A stretch of 9,718 nucleotides of DNA from Planctomycetaceae bacterium (GCA_003488325.1 DNLZ01000418.1:10890-20607); one strand, 5' to 3'. Counted from the first letter of the stretch, positions 1 to 6,478 are shown. The notes: generated by a model not told the origin, from the sequence alone. Made by a program: numbers and translations.

Positions 1-47
1 CGTTCGCCGACCCCCTTCGCCTTCCTGCCTGGCGTGCTGCGGCGTCT

Positions 48-593
48 TCAGCCGTCGAGTCCCCGCACGCTTCGCTCGTGATGCACCGCCTGCATCACGT
101 CCGCGATGAGATCCTGCTGGCGGCGAATGCCCGGCAGCTGCGCCTGGAAACTCCACGCGATCAACCCGGCAAGGCCGATGCCCCCGACGAGGTGTGGGAT
201 GACCCAGTCCGCGCTCGCGGCGCGCCCCGTCGCCGGGTCGGCGGCCCCCCCGAGCGCGACGATGCCGACGACCGCCAGCATGCCCACGAGCGACAGCGGA
301 AATGCACGGCGCTTGAGGAGCCGGCTCCGCCCCACGAAGCCCGCATCGAGTCCGTACGTCTCGACCACCTCGCGGCACCACCGTCCCGTGCCGATGAAGT
401 AGGTCACGGCCATGCTGTTGACGAGGACCACCACCAGCGCCGTCAGAACGCCCGACAGGCGATGGACGGTCGCCCACCGCAGCAGTCGTGGGTCGGTCGC
501 ACCGTGCAGGTCGCCGATCCAGAGTCCGAGACCGGCCGTCGCGACGAGCAGGGCCACGGCGAACCACGCCATCCTCGAAAACACCGTCACCAT
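48..593 (-). CDS. Four-helix integral membrane protein of unknown function
   Basis: The predicted protein has 181 residues. I do not recognise a named family. Four hydrophobic segments are visible at about residues 9-28, 46-68, 98-117 and 130-150, separated by a short basic loop (RSRLLKRR, 89-96). The tail (about 155-181) is polar and probably cytoplasmic. His44 lies just before helix 2 (VHRLSG) and His134 lies in helix 4 (PHLVGG). A pair of helix-associated histidines would suit haem b or metal binding, but that is only a guess. The frame stays open upstream to 767, which would run into the divergent pdxA start at 752. The first ATG at 593 sits directly before helix 1 and is preferred, and a GTG at 605 (VITSM) is an alternative. 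It is divergent from pdxA, and a candidate -10 element lies at 693-698. The gene is convincing from its coding-like composition and coherent topology; its function is unknown. Confidence 0.75.
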   Translation of the reverse strand: MVTVFSRMAWFAVALLVATAGLGLWIGDLHGATDPRLLRWATVHRLSGVLTALVVVLVNSMAVTYFIGTGRWCREVVETYGLDAGFVGRSRLLKRRAFPLSLVGMLAVVGIVALGGAADPATGRAASADWVIPHLVGGIGLAGLIAWSFQAQLPGIRRQQDLIADVMQAVHHERSVRGLDG

Positions 594-690
594 GCTCGTG
601 ATCACATCCTGAAGAGAGTCGGCCGCGGGCGGTGCAGGCTCGCCCGTGGCGTTATAGGCTGCTGGTCCGGACGCGATGCGCGGTCCCCTC

Positions 691-700
691 GGATCGTACC
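691..700 (-). promoter_or_regulatory. Candidate -10 promoter element for the membrane protein gene
   Basis: Read on the minus strand this is GGTACGATCC, containing TACGAT, a 4/6 match to the sigma-70 -10 hexamer. The identical 10-mer precedes the redoxin gene at 6531-6540 on the plus strand. No convincing -35 hexamer is visible at 16-18 nt. The implied leader would be about 90 nt. The rest of the 594-751 divergent gap holds only one other AT-rich spot, GTTATAG at 651-657 (TATAAC on the minus strand), which also lacks a -35. No clear pdxA promoter stands out. Confidence 0.35.
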
Positions 701-751
701 TCCGAACCGGCGAAACACGCCTGCGTCCAGCCTCGTCCACGAGCGTCCCGC

Positions 752-1858
752 GTGACCTCCCTGCCACCGATCCTGCTCGTCACATGCGGCGATCCCGCCG
801 GCATCGGCCCGGAGGTGGTCTGCCTCGCCTGGCAGCGGACGGCGGCCCACGGCTCCGCGCGACTGCGTGTCGTGGCCGACGCCGGCATGCTCGCCGACGT
901 GCTGGCGACCCGACCGGGACTTCCCGCGCTCACCGTGCGGAGGATCTCGGCCGACGATCCGCGGCCTTCCCACCGCGGTGAAATCCTCGTCATCCCATCA
1001 GCGGCACGGGGGTCCGGGCCGGCGCCCGTCGATGCGGCGCCGCCACCGATCGGCGTGCCCTCCGCGCTCGGAGGCGAGATGGCAGCGGCAGCCGTGCTCA
1101 CTGCATCAACACTCGTCCGCGAGGGGCGGGCCGCGGCGCTCGTCACGGGTCCGCTGCACAAGGAGGCGCTCCACGCCGCGGGCTTCGACGTGCCGGGTCA
1201 TACCGAGCTGCTCGCGCGTGACTGCGGACTCTCGGACGAGGCGGTCTCGATGATGCTCTGGCTGCCCGCGCCCGACGGCGGAGACGCTGTCGACGGTCTG
1301 GGCGTGGCCCACGCGACCCTGCACGAGCCGCTGCGAGCGGCGCTCGCGCGGCTCTCCCCTGCCCTGATCACCGCGGCAGGCCGTCGGCTCGACGGCGGGC
1401 TCGGTGCGCTGCTCGGCCGCCGCCCCCGGATCGCCGTTGCGGCGCTCAATCCACACGCCGGCGAAGGCGGAATCTTCGGTGATGACGAGGCACGCCTGGT
1501 CGCGCCAGCGGTCGCCGCGCTCGTGTCGGAGGGCGTCGACGCGTGCGGCCCACTGCCTGCCGACACGCTGTTCGTGCGGGCGTCGCAGGGCGCGTTCGAC
1601 GGAATCGTGGCGCTCTACCACGACCAGGGGCACATTCCGATCAAGCTGCTCGGCATGCACCGCGCCGTGAACGTCACGCTGGGCCTGCCCATCGTGCGGA
1701 CGAGCGTCGCGCACGGCACGGCGTTCGACATCGTGGGCCGCGGCCTTGCCGATCCGGCGAGCATGCTCGCGGCGATCGATGCGGCGTTGCGGCTCGTCGC
1801 CGCGAAGGGCTCCCTCACGGCCGCATCGGCGCGAGCCGCTTCAGGTGCTCCTCGGTGA
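752..1858 (+). CDS. pdxA: 4-hydroxythreonine-4-phosphate dehydrogenase PdxA
   Basis: PdxA oxidises 4-phosphohydroxy-L-threonine with NAD(P)+ in the DXP-dependent pyridoxal phosphate pathway. It is a cytoplasmic, metal-dependent dimer whose product is used by PdxJ. The 368-residue protein opens with the signature CGDPAGIGPE (12-21). Further signatures are TGPLHKEA (132-139), PGHTE (148-152), LNPHAGEGG (232-240), LYHDQGH (288-294) and TSVAHGTAFDI (317-327). The three metal-ligand histidines align as His191, His235 and His290, with nearly the same spacing as His166/211/266 of the E. coli enzyme. The Asp of E. coli SVDHGT is Ala here. The protein is about 40 residues longer than E. coli PdxA, partly from a Pro/Ala-rich insert near residues 85-105. 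GTG 752 is chosen because it begins just before the first beta strand; the open frame reaches back to 632 but that stretch is unlike PdxA. No strong ribosome-binding site is seen. The 3' end overlaps the convergent gene by 44 bp. Confidence 0.95.
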   Translation: MTSLPPILLVTCGDPAGIGPEVVCLAWQRTAAHGSARLRVVADAGMLADVLATRPGLPALTVRRISADDPRPSHRGEILVIPSAARGSGPAPVDAAPPPIGVPSALGGEMAAAAVLTASTLVREGRAAALVTGPLHKEALHAAGFDVPGHTELLARDCGLSDEAVSMMLWLPAPDGGDAVDGLGVAHATLHEPLRAALARLSPALITAAGRRLDGGLGALLGRRPRIAVAALNPHAGEGGIFGDDEARLVAPAVAALVSEGVDACGPLPADTLFVRASQGAFDGIVALYHDQGHIPIKLLGMHRAVNVTLGLPIVRTSVAHGTAFDIVGRGLADPASMLAAIDAALRLVAAKGSLTAASARAASGAPR

Positions 1859-2924
1859 GGTCGATGAGCCCCGTCGTGGCGGGCTGATAGAAGAAGGCCG
1901 CTGCGTCGATCGGTCCGTCGACCTGGATGTCGAAGAGGTCGAGCACGGCGATCGGCTCCACCGGTCGATCACCCACGGGACGCTTCCCCGGGATCGCCAG
2001 CCACTCGACGCGTCGGACGAGGAGGTCCGACTTCCCGACCACGATCCGCACGCTCCACGGCACGCCGTCGGGCAGGTGGCGCGGGGTCACGGCGTTCGCA
2101 CCTCCGGCCGCCTCGACGACCCGTGGCACCGTCGCGGCGAGCCGTTCGGGATCCCAGCGACCCTCGACGATCCACACGGACGCGCCGTCCACCTCCGCCG
2201 CATCGACGGTGGTGAAGCGAAACCACTGCCGCAGCATCCAGAGCGACCGCTGCAGGCCGCCGAGGTGGGGGGCGGGGTTCGCAGCCGCCGCCGGATCGAC
2301 ATGCTCGAGGCGTTCCCGCACGCGCCGCACGTCGACGCGTCGCAGCGTCTCCACCTCGGCGCCGTCGCGCTGGTAGCTCCAGCAGAAGAGCCCGTCGCAC
2401 ACGTCCAGCGTCTCGAACGATTCGGTGTCGCACTCGAGCGTCGACTCGAACCGGAACCGCTGTTCGTCGGCGTGGCCCGACTGGACGTAGCGTCCCGATC
2501 CCACCAGCACACGGTCACCGATCCGCGCCTTCTGTCGGAGTCTCGTCGAGAACGACGCGGCACGGCCGAACGTGGCGAGGGCGCCGGCGACGATCCGCTC
2601 CGCCTGCGCGGCGGTCTCTCTCTCCCCTTCCCCGCTGACCAGGCTCGCCGCCTCGATGGCGGTGCCGGCCCCGGGGCGGGCGGCGGGCGGGATGCGGTCG
2701 GGCCTCGGGCGGCGGTCATACACGCTGGCGGCCGGGGCCGGGGCGGGACTGTCCGCGTAGCACGTCGCCGAGAGACCTCGCCGCTCCGGCGGTTCCGTGG
2801 CGAGCCGGGAAAGGCCGAGCAGGCCGGCGAATCCGACGACGACGCGCACCGCGACGACGCGGAGCGGGTCGCCGCCGCGCGGACGACCGGGGCAGCCTGC
2901 GAAGGTGGCGAAGATGCCGGTCAT
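1815..2924 (-). CDS. Exported protein with LolA/LppX-like character
   Basis: The predicted protein has 369 residues. A basic N-terminus (about 14-27) is followed by one hydrophobic stretch (about 22-41), so it is secreted or membrane-anchored; there is no lipobox. A Pro/Ala-rich linker (55-90) leads to a beta-rich region (about 105-350). Its strand pattern and phrases resemble the LolA-like fold often seen in planctomycete proteins: FSTRLRQ...GRYVQSG, RFRFEST, DGLFCWSYQ, WIVEGRWDP, VRRVEWLA and LFDIQVDGPIDAAAFFY. LolA-fold proteins bind acyl chains or lipoproteins in the periplasm. No catalytic motif is seen and the assignment rests on pattern recognition only. The frame is open further upstream, to 3335, but that part runs through the next gene's leader and coding sequence. 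ATG 2924 (or GTG 2927) places the signal sequence correctly. Its 3' end overlaps pdxA, and its 5' end is divergent from the lipoprotein gene at 3133. Confidence 0.75.
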   Translation of the reverse strand: MTGIFATFAGCPGRPRGGDPLRVVAVRVVVGFAGLLGLSRLATEPPERRGLSATCYADSPAPAPAASVYDRRPRPDRIPPAARPGAGTAIEAASLVSGEGERETAAQAERIVAGALATFGRAASFSTRLRQKARIGDRVLVGSGRYVQSGHADEQRFRFESTLECDTESFETLDVCDGLFCWSYQRDGAEVETLRRVDVRRVRERLEHVDPAAAANPAPHLGGLQRSLWMLRQWFRFTTVDAAEVDGASVWIVEGRWDPERLAATVPRVVEAAGGANAVTPRHLPDGVPWSVRIVVGKSDLLVRRVEWLAIPGKRPVGDRPVEPIAVLDLFDIQVDGPIDAAAFFYQPATTGLIDLTEEHLKRLAPMRP

Positions 2925-3069
2925 CACGCCTGCGTCGAGTTTGAGGATTTTGCCAAAGAAACACCCTGAATCGCGTCGAAGAAGGAGCGTCGCGATCGAC
3001 TGCCCGGCTGCTGGGCGGGGTCGCGAGTGTACGGAATCGCGGCTGGCCGGCCCACGTCGGAAACCGCGT

Positions 3070-3089
3070 CCGGCCGCGTCCGCGGCCGG
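3070..3089 (+). repeat. Perfect inverted repeat (8-bp stem) in the lipoprotein leader
   Basis: CCGGCCGC (3070-3077) pairs perfectly with GCGGCCGG (3082-3089) across the 4-nt loop GTCC. It lies 43 nt before the lipoprotein start codon and has no following T-run, so it is not a typical intrinsic terminator. It could be an mRNA-stabilising 5' hairpin or a protein-binding site. Chance is possible in DNA this GC-rich. Confidence 0.5.
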
Positions 3090-3119
3090 CCCGAACGGTC
3101 CCGCCAGACAACGACGATC

Positions 3120-3125
3120 GGAGGG
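3120..3125 (+). promoter_or_regulatory. Ribosome-binding site that fixes the lipoprotein start
   Basis: GGAGGG ends 7 nt before ATG 3133, the clearest Shine-Dalgarno sequence in the window. It selects this ATG over the longer open frame that extends back to 2797. The choice also yields a proper lipoprotein signal peptide. Confidence 0.7.
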
Positions 3126-3132
3126 CGACGCG

Positions 3133-4431
3133 ATGGTGAAGCGAAGGCTACAGGGCCTCGTCGGCATGTCCTTGGCCGCGACGCTGACGGGATGCCACAT
3201 CCCGGCGAATTCCCCGTTCAAGGGACTGGCGCAGATCCGTCCGGTCGCCACGCCCCACACCAACGTCCTCCCCCCGGCGGCGATGCTCCAGCATCCCGGC
3301 CCCGGCGTCGAGGGCCCGGGGCCCGGCATCATCATGCCGGCGTCCTACGAGGCGTCGCTGGAGGCGGCCGGGGCGGGTGGTGGCGGCGGATTCGTCGCGG
3401 CCACGGCGCCGGCCTCGCAGGTCGGCTTCATCGGGCCCGACGGCATGCAGGTGCGGTGGGATGTGTCGATGCCCGGCGGGTTCGATTCCGAACCGCTCGT
3501 CACCCCCGGTCGATACGACTTCCCGCAGGGCGCGATCTACCGCCTCAAGCTCACCGACATTCCGGGTCGCGAGGGTCTCGAACTCTATCCCTCCCTCGAG
3601 GTCGCGCCCGTGACGCCGCGGACGGCGGCGTACCTGGCCCACAACTCGGTCCCGTTCCAGCTCACCGAGGAAGATCTCGACCAGGTGGCGACGGGCAACT
3701 TCGTCACGAAGGTGGTCTACCTGCCTGACGCCGAGTACCAGGAGCTCGCGGTCGCGGGCGTGGAGACGCTCGTCAGCACCAGGCTCGATCCCGGCTGTGA
3801 CCCCGTCGTGGAAGCCGACCGTCGCGGTTCGATCCTCGCGATCATTCGCATCGGCAACAAGGATCTGCAGTCGCGCCTCGCCGATGCCGGCAACGGCATG
3901 AGCGTGCCGCTGGCGGCCGGAGGTGTCGGCGGGGCCGGCGGGATGCCTGGTGCCGGGGGTGCCTGCGGGGTCGGCGCTCCGCTCGGAATGCCGTGTGGCG
4001 GCGATCCGTCGCAGATGCCTCCCGCGTTCATTGCCGGCATGACCGCGCCCGAATACGGCATGCCGTACGTGGGCACGCCGATCGGGCTGCCCGGGCCGGC
4101 CCACGTACCGCTCGGCATCCCGGCCGGACTGCAGCGGCACACGATCACCAATCACACGAAGATGCATATCCCGCCACCGTCGGCGAGCATCGGCCTCCAC
4201 GTGCAGCAGGCGCCCGGCCTGAGCTATCCCAAGCCCGCGCGTCACGCCTACGTGGCCGAACGGCAGGACGTGCCGCACATCAAGCTCCGGCAGCCGCCCG
4301 AGGACCGTCTCCGCTTCGTCGGCAACGGCGGGTCCGATCCCGATGCCGATGCCGCTCGGGCCGGCATGATCGGCCCCGGTGGATGGGATTCGCTCGGCGG
4401 TGCTCCCTGTCCGCCCGAGCCGGTCCAGTGA
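3133..4431 (+). CDS. Lipoprotein with planctomycete-type envelope domain (first of triad)
   Basis: The predicted protein has 432 residues. A basic n-region (KRR) and hydrophobic core end in the lipobox LTGC with Cys21, so signal peptidase II processing and membrane attachment are expected. The core domain spans about 97-244, with landmarks GPDGM (101-105), YRLKL (136-140), GREGLELYPSLEV (145-157), PFQLTEEDL, FVTKVVYLPDAEY and IRIGNKD (238-244). The same landmarks recur in the next gene's product, so the two are paralogues. Residues about 257-360 are Gly/Met/Pro-rich low-complexity sequence, including GGVGGAGGMPGAGGACG and repeated GMP/GIP motifs, followed by a His-containing stretch (RHTITNHTKMH). 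There are five cysteines including Cys21. I know no named family for the core domain and no enzyme motif is visible, so a structural or scaffolding role at the cell envelope is likely. It heads a co-directional cluster and is divergent from the LolA-like gene. Confidence 0.85.
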   Translation: MVKRRLQGLVGMSLAATLTGCHIPANSPFKGLAQIRPVATPHTNVLPPAAMLQHPGPGVEGPGPGIIMPASYEASLEAAGAGGGGGFVAATAPASQVGFIGPDGMQVRWDVSMPGGFDSEPLVTPGRYDFPQGAIYRLKLTDIPGREGLELYPSLEVAPVTPRTAAYLAHNSVPFQLTEEDLDQVATGNFVTKVVYLPDAEYQELAVAGVETLVSTRLDPGCDPVVEADRRGSILAIIRIGNKDLQSRLADAGNGMSVPLAAGGVGGAGGMPGAGGACGVGAPLGMPCGGDPSQMPPAFIAGMTAPEYGMPYVGTPIGLPGPAHVPLGIPAGLQRHTITNHTKMHIPPPSASIGLHVQQAPGLSYPKPARHAYVAERQDVPHIKLRQPPEDRLRFVGNGGSDPDADAARAGMIGPGGWDSLGGAPCPPEPVQ

Positions 4432-4590
4432 CCGTGACCCGACGCCGCCGGCAGGTTCGATTCATTGACGATCGGGCATCCCTCCATGGCCGCCATGCGA
4501 CACGACAGCGATGAGCAGCGGCATCGGGAGACGGTGTCCCACGCCTCGGCTTCCACTCAGGACAATGCAGGAGTTTTTCGGACGGGGACC
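4432..4590 (+). other. Gap between first and second triad genes
   Basis: This 159-bp stretch is non-coding if the next gene starts at GTG 4591. It contains a 13-bp palindrome CATGGC-C-GCCATG at 4485-4497 and an AT-richer segment at about 4550-4580. That segment holds GACAAT (4561-4566, a 4/6 match to a -10 hexamer) and AGGAG (4569-4573). The AGGAG is 17 nt from the GTG, longer than usual. There is no terminator-like hairpin with a T-run, so read-through from the first gene is plausible. Third-position GC falls clearly here compared with the flanking genes, arguing against coding use. Confidence 0.4.
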
Positions 4591-5235
4591 GTGCTGCGGC
4601 CCGCACGCCGGCTGCCGGCGACCGCCGCTGTCATCCTGGCCCTGCTCGCGGGTGCATCCCGCGAGGCGGCCCGGACGATGGCTGCGGAATATGTCGCCGA
4701 TCAGGCAGAACCGGGAGCGATTGGCGTTCGGCGACGGACGCAGCCCGGTCCCCGTCCGGAATCCTTCCTGCCGGAGCACATGCAGCCGGTGGAGATCAGC
4801 GGTCCCGAGGGGATGCTGATCTCGATCGAGACCGCGTCGGGTTGGTCGCCGATGCAGCCGGCGCCCCTGCGGATGGGCCTGATGGTGGGCGAGCCCTACC
4901 GGCTGCGGATCGGCGGTGTGGTGGGCCGCGAGGGGGAGGAACTCTTCCCGTCGGTGCGGGTGCTGGCCAAGCTCGCCGCCCCTCCCGGCATGGCCTGGCG
5001 CTTTCCTGTGGAGATCGCCGTCGATGAGGACGATCTGCGCACCGCGCTCGGCGGCGGCCTCGTGCGGCGCGTGGTCTACGCGTCGTGCGAGCCGGAGCGT
5101 CCCGACATCGTGCCCGGTGCGTGGTTCGACGTCCGGCCCGGTGACGACGCGCTCGAGGTGGCGCGCACGCTCGGCGATCCGGTCGCGGAGGTCGTGATCG
5201 GCAATCGCGTGCCCGCGCGGGATGGGGCACCATGA
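4591..5235 (+). CDS. Exported paralogue of the preceding lipoprotein domain (second of triad)
   Basis: The predicted protein has 214 residues from GTG 4591. That start gives a textbook signal peptide: basic LRPARR, hydrophobic TAAVILALLAG, and possible cleavage after Ala22 or Ala32. ATGs at 4486 and 4495 are in frame but would add over 30 polar residues with atypical codon use, so they are less likely. The rest of the protein (about 67-207) is one copy of the domain found in the gene upstream. Shared landmarks are GPEGM (71-75), YRLRI, GREGEELFPSVRV (112-124), PVEIAVDEDDL, LVRRVVYASCEP and VIGNRV (202-207). It lacks a lipobox and the Gly-rich tail, and has one cysteine in the mature part. No enzyme signature is seen and the family is unnamed to my knowledge. 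Its stop codon overlaps the next start (ATGA at 5232-5235), so translation of the two is probably coupled. Confidence 0.8.
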   Translation: MLRPARRLPATAAVILALLAGASREAARTMAAEYVADQAEPGAIGVRRRTQPGPRPESFLPEHMQPVEISGPEGMLISIETASGWSPMQPAPLRMGLMVGEPYRLRIGGVVGREGEELFPSVRVLAKLAAPPGMAWRFPVEIAVDEDDLRTALGGGLVRRVVYASCEPERPDIVPGAWFDVRPGDDALEVARTLGDPVAEVVIGNRVPARDGAP

Positions 5236-6434
5236 CGCCATTATCTTCCGCCACGACGATCTCGTGGCTGCGGCTGGTCGCGATCGCCCTCGGCACGCTC
5301 ATTCTCGCGTCGTGTCGCGCCCTGCCGGAGCGGACGCAGCACGCGTCCCTCGCGGTCCCGCCGCAGGCGCGGGTCGTGCGCGACCCGCAGGTGGTCGTCG
5401 CCGGTCACGTGGCGGCCTCCCCACGATGCGGACCGGCGGGGTGTGGGCCTGCGGGCTGCGGGCCTGCGGGCTGTCCGCCGCGCGCGGTGATGCCGTGTGC
5501 GCCGCCGCCACCGGTCGTCGGGCCGTGGTACGTCTGTGACGGTGGCGACGCGGGCGCGCCGGCTCGGCCGGTCGGTGACGCTGGGCTGGCCAACCTCACG
5601 GCGGGTGACACCGTCGCCCGCTACCGCGCGGCGGACCAGGGTCCGGATCACGAGTGCGTGCATCTCTCCAAGACCAACTGCGCGTGCGTCTACGCGCCGC
5701 GCTTCGCCGCCGTGCGCGAGGTGATCCGGCTCGCCGAGGATGCCGCGGACCAGGGGCCCAACGGTCTCTCGCTCGACCGACTCGTGGGCCAGCAGGTCGA
5801 CCTGCTGCCCGTCTGCGACAAGACGCAGCCGATCGCGCCCGTGGGTGCACGTCGCGCGCTGCCGGGCGTCGCCCTCGAGGAACGGCTCGGGCCGCTGGCG
5901 GTCGATCAGGCCGAGGAACTCGCCGAGGATGACGGTCGCGAGCGCGCGGCGGCCGACGTCGCGCTCCTTCAGCCCGAAGGGACTCGGCTCGCCCAGGCGC
6001 CGCGGATGAAGGTCGGCTTCGTCGTGCCCATCGCATGGACCTGCGTGAAGGCGGCCAACGTGCTCGTCGGCGGGCAGCAGGCCCAGGTCGTCGCCAACGA
6101 CCGAGGCACCGCCACGCTCCGCTTCGAGAGCCCGGGCCGCGCCGAACTCACGCTCTGCAAGCGGGCCGGCACCGACACGGCGCGGCCCGGTGAGGAACTC
6201 GACTTCATGATCTACTTCCTCAACTCGGGCGATCGACCGCTGACCGACATCGTGCTCGCCGACGCGCTGCCGACGAGGCTCGAACTCGTGCCCGATTCCG
6301 CCGTGTGCAGTGTTCCCGCCGACATCGCGACCGAGACGGGCGACGACGGTTCGGTCGTGGTCACGTGGCGGCTCTCCGAAACGCTGCGGCCCGGTGAGAG
6401 CGGCTTCGTCAGGTTCCGGGCGATCGTGCGCTGA
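5232..6434 (+). CDS. Cys-rich lipoprotein with C-terminal DUF11 domain (third of triad)
   Basis: The predicted protein has 400 residues. A signal sequence ends in the lipobox LASC with Cys28. A Pro/Val-rich linker follows, then three tandem CGPAG repeats (66-80) plus further cysteines at 81, 89 and 102. The middle section has CVHLSKTNCACVYAPRF (142-158) and a conserved-looking part to about 300. The C-terminal segment (about 303-399) matches the DUF11 type (PGEELDFMIYFLNSGD, LTDIVLADALPTRLELV, VTWRLSETLRPGESGFVRF), a bacterial Ig-like surface module that usually occurs in many tandem copies; here there is one. In total 14 cysteines are present, one for lipidation. A surface or envelope structural role is likely, perhaps disulfide cross-linked. 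It overlaps the second triad gene by 4 bp, and the redoxin gene lies 158 bp downstream. The DUF11 call is good; the partner role is inference. Confidence 0.85.
   Translation: MTPLSSATTISWLRLVAIALGTLILASCRALPERTQHASLAVPPQARVVRDPQVVVAGHVAASPRCGPAGCGPAGCGPAGCPPRAVMPCAPPPPVVGPWYVCDGGDAGAPARPVGDAGLANLTAGDTVARYRAADQGPDHECVHLSKTNCACVYAPRFAAVREVIRLAEDAADQGPNGLSLDRLVGQQVDLLPVCDKTQPIAPVGARRALPGVALEERLGPLAVDQAEELAEDDGRERAAADVALLQPEGTRLAQAPRMKVGFVVPIAWTCVKAANVLVGGQQAQVVANDRGTATLRFESPGRAELTLCKRAGTDTARPGEELDFMIYFLNSGDRPLTDIVLADALPTRLELVPDSAVCSVPADIATETGDDGSVVVTWRLSETLRPGESGFVRFRAIVR
5427..5471 (+). repeat. Three tandem 15-bp units encoding CGPAG
   Basis: Units at 5427-5441, 5442-5456 and 5457-5471 each encode Cys-Gly-Pro-Ala-Gly. 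The second and third differ at one base, while the first is more diverged, suggesting a recent duplication of the last unit. The unit is a multiple of three, so copy-number change would keep the frame. The following codons (Cys-Pro-Pro) look like a degenerate partial unit. Confidence 0.85.
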
Positions 6435-6460
6435 CGCCGTGGAGAGGCCCCGCCGCCTCG

Positions 6461-6478
6461 CGGGTGGGTCACCGCCCG
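6461..6478 (+). terminator. Terminator-like hairpin after the DUF11 lipoprotein
   Basis: CGGGTGG (6461-6467) pairs with CCGCCCG (6472-6478), with one G-T wobble and the 4-nt loop GTCA. It begins 27 nt after the stop codon at 6432-6434. There is no T-tract, so it may only pause transcription or protect the mRNA 3' end. A weaker overlapping hairpin, CCCGC/GCGGG, lies at 6449-6464. Confidence 0.35.

Larger units (their letters stand above)
2925..3132. promoter_or_regulatory. Divergent intergenic region with shared promoter space
   Basis: This 208-bp gap separates the minus-strand LolA-like gene from the plus-strand lipoprotein gene and should hold both promoters. The end nearest the minus gene (about 2935-2975) is clearly AT-richer than its surroundings, which suits a promoter or leader, but no well-spaced -35/-10 pair is visible on either strand. 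CGCGA (2991-2995) and TCGCG (3021-3025) form an outer inverted repeat, with GCCC (3002-3005) and GGGC (3013-3016) nested inside it. A strong hairpin at 3070-3089 and a ribosome-binding site at 3120-3125 follow, both belonging to the plus-strand gene. Confidence 0.45.

Noticed and set aside
1746..2969. Plus-strand open frame of 407 codons opposite the LolA-like gene
   Set aside because: The translation is charged, disordered and unlike any family; the minus strand gives a signal sequence plus a coherent beta-rich domain.
2797..3132. N-terminal extension of the first lipoprotein back to 2797
   Set aside because: It would overlap the 5' end of the divergent gene and bury the signal peptide; GGAGGG plus ATG 3133 gives a proper lipoprotein start.
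3920..3980. G-rich run in the Gly-rich tail as a quadruplex
   Set aside because: The G-runs are separated by loops of about 5-12 nt and are explained by Gly codons.
3148..4278. Minus-strand open frame of 376 codons opposite the first lipoprotein
   Set aside because: Composition is typical of an antisense shadow (Arg, His and Gly rich). The sense strand has a strong ribosome-binding site and lipobox.
4465..4470. TTGACG as a -35 box for the second triad gene
   Set aside because: No acceptable -10 hexamer lies 16-18 nt downstream (GGCCGC occupies the spot).
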